A stretch of DNA of 64,000 nt from Neoasaia chiangmaiensis (GTDB taxonomy: Bacteria > Pseudomonadota > Alphaproteobacteria > Acetobacterales > Acetobacteraceae), in assembly GCF_002005465.1 (NCBI RefSeq), contig NZ_CP014691.1, forward strand, positions 2,444,501-2,508,500, written 5' to 3'. The notes beneath the pieces are model-generated. The model was not told the DNA's origin, did no database searches, and saw only the letters and a list, made by a program, of their open reading frames with translations. Numbering within the stretch: position 1 is the stretch's first letter; the number at the start of each line of letters is the position of its first letter. The translations under genes were made by a program, and so were the position numbers. Shown piece by piece: positions 63,181 to 64,000 of the stretch.

Positions 63181-64000
63181 TTATGAGGCCGTGGGTGCTG
63201 CTTCTGCCGCCCTGTTGATGGCGACTGTTGCTTCGCTTGTCAGCACACGGAAAACAAAGCTCTCCGTCAGGTAAAGTTCCACCGTCTCGGCCGTATGGCT
63301 GGCATAGCCGATCGAGAAATCCTGCCCGATATCGAGCGCCAGATCACCGCCGCGCATGGAGACGACAAAGCCGCCCTCGATGGCGGGCGCCCAGATGAGC
63401 TTGCCGTCGATCATGCTTTCGATGTGCCTGCGCACAGGGTAGCCGTCGTCATCGCCGCTGCTTATGGCACGGTAGGCCTGCGCGCCCAGCACGATCGAAT
63501 ATGGACCGTTCACGCCGGCCAGGCGCAGGGTATTGAGTGCCTCGGCGATGACGCGGGGATAATCCTGAACGGAGGGCGGCAAGGCCAGATGGGCATTCGA
63601 TGTTGCTTCCCGCACGCCCTGAATGCCGGCGGCGGCGTAACCGTCGAAGATGGCCCGGTCTTCCGCGAAGGCAATCTTGCGCGCCGCATCCTTGACCGGC
63701 TGCCAGTCCGAGTCCTGCGAGCCGTTGTCCACGGCATCGATTTCCTCGCGGGATAAGGTGAAGGGCACGCGCAGTTCCACCGGTGCCAGAACCTGGCGCC
63801 GCAATGCCTGTATGCCGTCGCCCGGCGCATCGATCTTCTGGCCGCGACCGGTGCCCACGCCGGCAAAGGCACTTCCCTTGGGCTCGGATGTATCCACGAC
63901 GCGCCGACCGGCGAGATGGCGACGGATGGTGCGTGCGGCTTCGTCTTCGATCTGTGCCCATGCCGCGCTGGAGATCGGGGCCAGATGCCGATGGAGATTG
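63181..64000 (-). CDS. Encapsulin shell protein (family 1), 5' end beyond window
   Basis: HK97-fold nanocompartment shell protein. The frame runs off the window: upstream of 63897 it continues with NLHRHLAPISSAAWAQIEDE, the typical N-terminus, so only a few residues are missing. Further motifs: RVPFTLSREEIDAVDNGSQD, FAEDRAIFDGY, GVNGPYSIVLGAQAY, SMRGGDLALDIGQDFSIGY and YLTESFVFRV at the end, all matching Thermotoga/Brevibacterium-type encapsulins. The cargo gene normally lies just upstream in such operons, which here is outside the window. Confidence 0.93.
   Translation of the reverse strand, partial: NLHRHLAPISSAAWAQIEDEAARTIRRHLAGRRVVDTSEPKGSAFAGVGTGRGQKIDAPGDGIQALRRQVLAPVELRVPFTLSREEIDAVDNGSQDSDWQPVKDAARKIAFAEDRAIFDGYAAAGIQGVREATSNAHLALPPSVQDYPRVIAEALNTLRLAGVNGPYSIVLGAQAYRAISSGDDDGYPVRRHIESMIDGKLIWAPAIEGGFVVSMRGGDLALDIGQDFSIGYASHTAETVELYLTESFVFRVLTSEATVAINRAAEAAPTAS

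Noticed and set aside
1-64000. CRISPR arrays, tRNA and rRNA genes
   Set aside because: No regularly spaced repeats, no tRNA-like cloverleaf with CCA end and no rRNA sequence was noticed; a covariance-model scan would be needed to exclude small RNAs.

Overview
The window looks like chromosomal DNA of an acetic acid bacterium (Alphaproteobacteria, Acetobacteraceae). The reasons are: high G+C in most genes; a cellulose synthase operon in which the catalytic and periplasmic subunits are one fused polypeptide, followed by bcsC and bcsD (the Komagataeibacter/Gluconacetobacter arrangement); an alphaproteobacterial imuA-imuB-dnaE2 mutasome with GTTC-N7-GTTC LexA boxes; and many sugar/polyol catabolic genes. 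The genus cannot be fixed from sequence reading alone.

Region 1 (44-8338) is a DNA-damage locus. imuA-imuB-dnaE2 (minus) and a UvrD-family helicase plus a YedK/HMCES abasic-site protein (plus) diverge from a 156-bp gap that holds two perfect GTTC-N7-GTTC boxes.

Region 2 (about 8340-15600) is an accessory island with visibly lower G+C in several genes. It holds a decayed ORF, a protein resembling AcrVA2-like proteins, a decapitated uvrB, a protein with a possible restriction-endonuclease-like core, a large serine recombinase with its terminator, and fused scraps of a Z1-type ATPase and a conjugation-type lytic transglycosylase.

Region 3 (15616-24168) is one very large gene for a cyclic beta-1,2-glucan synthase, followed by a frameshifted IS5-family remnant.

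Region 4 (24662-49285) is a sugar/polyol island. It contains: (a) a YtfQRT-YjfF-type ABC importer on the minus strand; (b) a DeoR regulator, a truncated binding protein, a tagatose-kinase-like PfkB enzyme, a GatZ/KbaZ-family protein, a SmoS-like polyol dehydrogenase and an orphan SmoE-like binding protein, which together suggest galactitol/sorbitol -> tagatose -> tagatose-6-P -> fructose-6-P; (c) a RhaS/LsrB-type ABC importer with a sugar epimerase/isomerase-family protein; (d) a divergent unit of class II aldolase, FGGY kinase and HAD phosphatase facing DeoR, a second FGGY kinase, another orphan binding protein, an ABM-domain protein and an aldo/keto reductase, with several palindromes in the divergent promoter. 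The substrate of (c)+(d) is not obvious.

Region 5 (49963-60991) is the cellulose operon: bcsZ (GH8), a short BcsP-like protein, bcsQ, fused bcsAB, bcsC and bcsD, most joined by ATGA/TAATG-type overlaps. Region 6 (61083-64000) holds a cbpA-cbpM co-chaperone pair, a strong parS-like palindrome between convergent genes, two small hypothetical genes and the 3' part of an encapsulin shell gene that runs off the window. I saw no tRNA, rRNA or CRISPR array.
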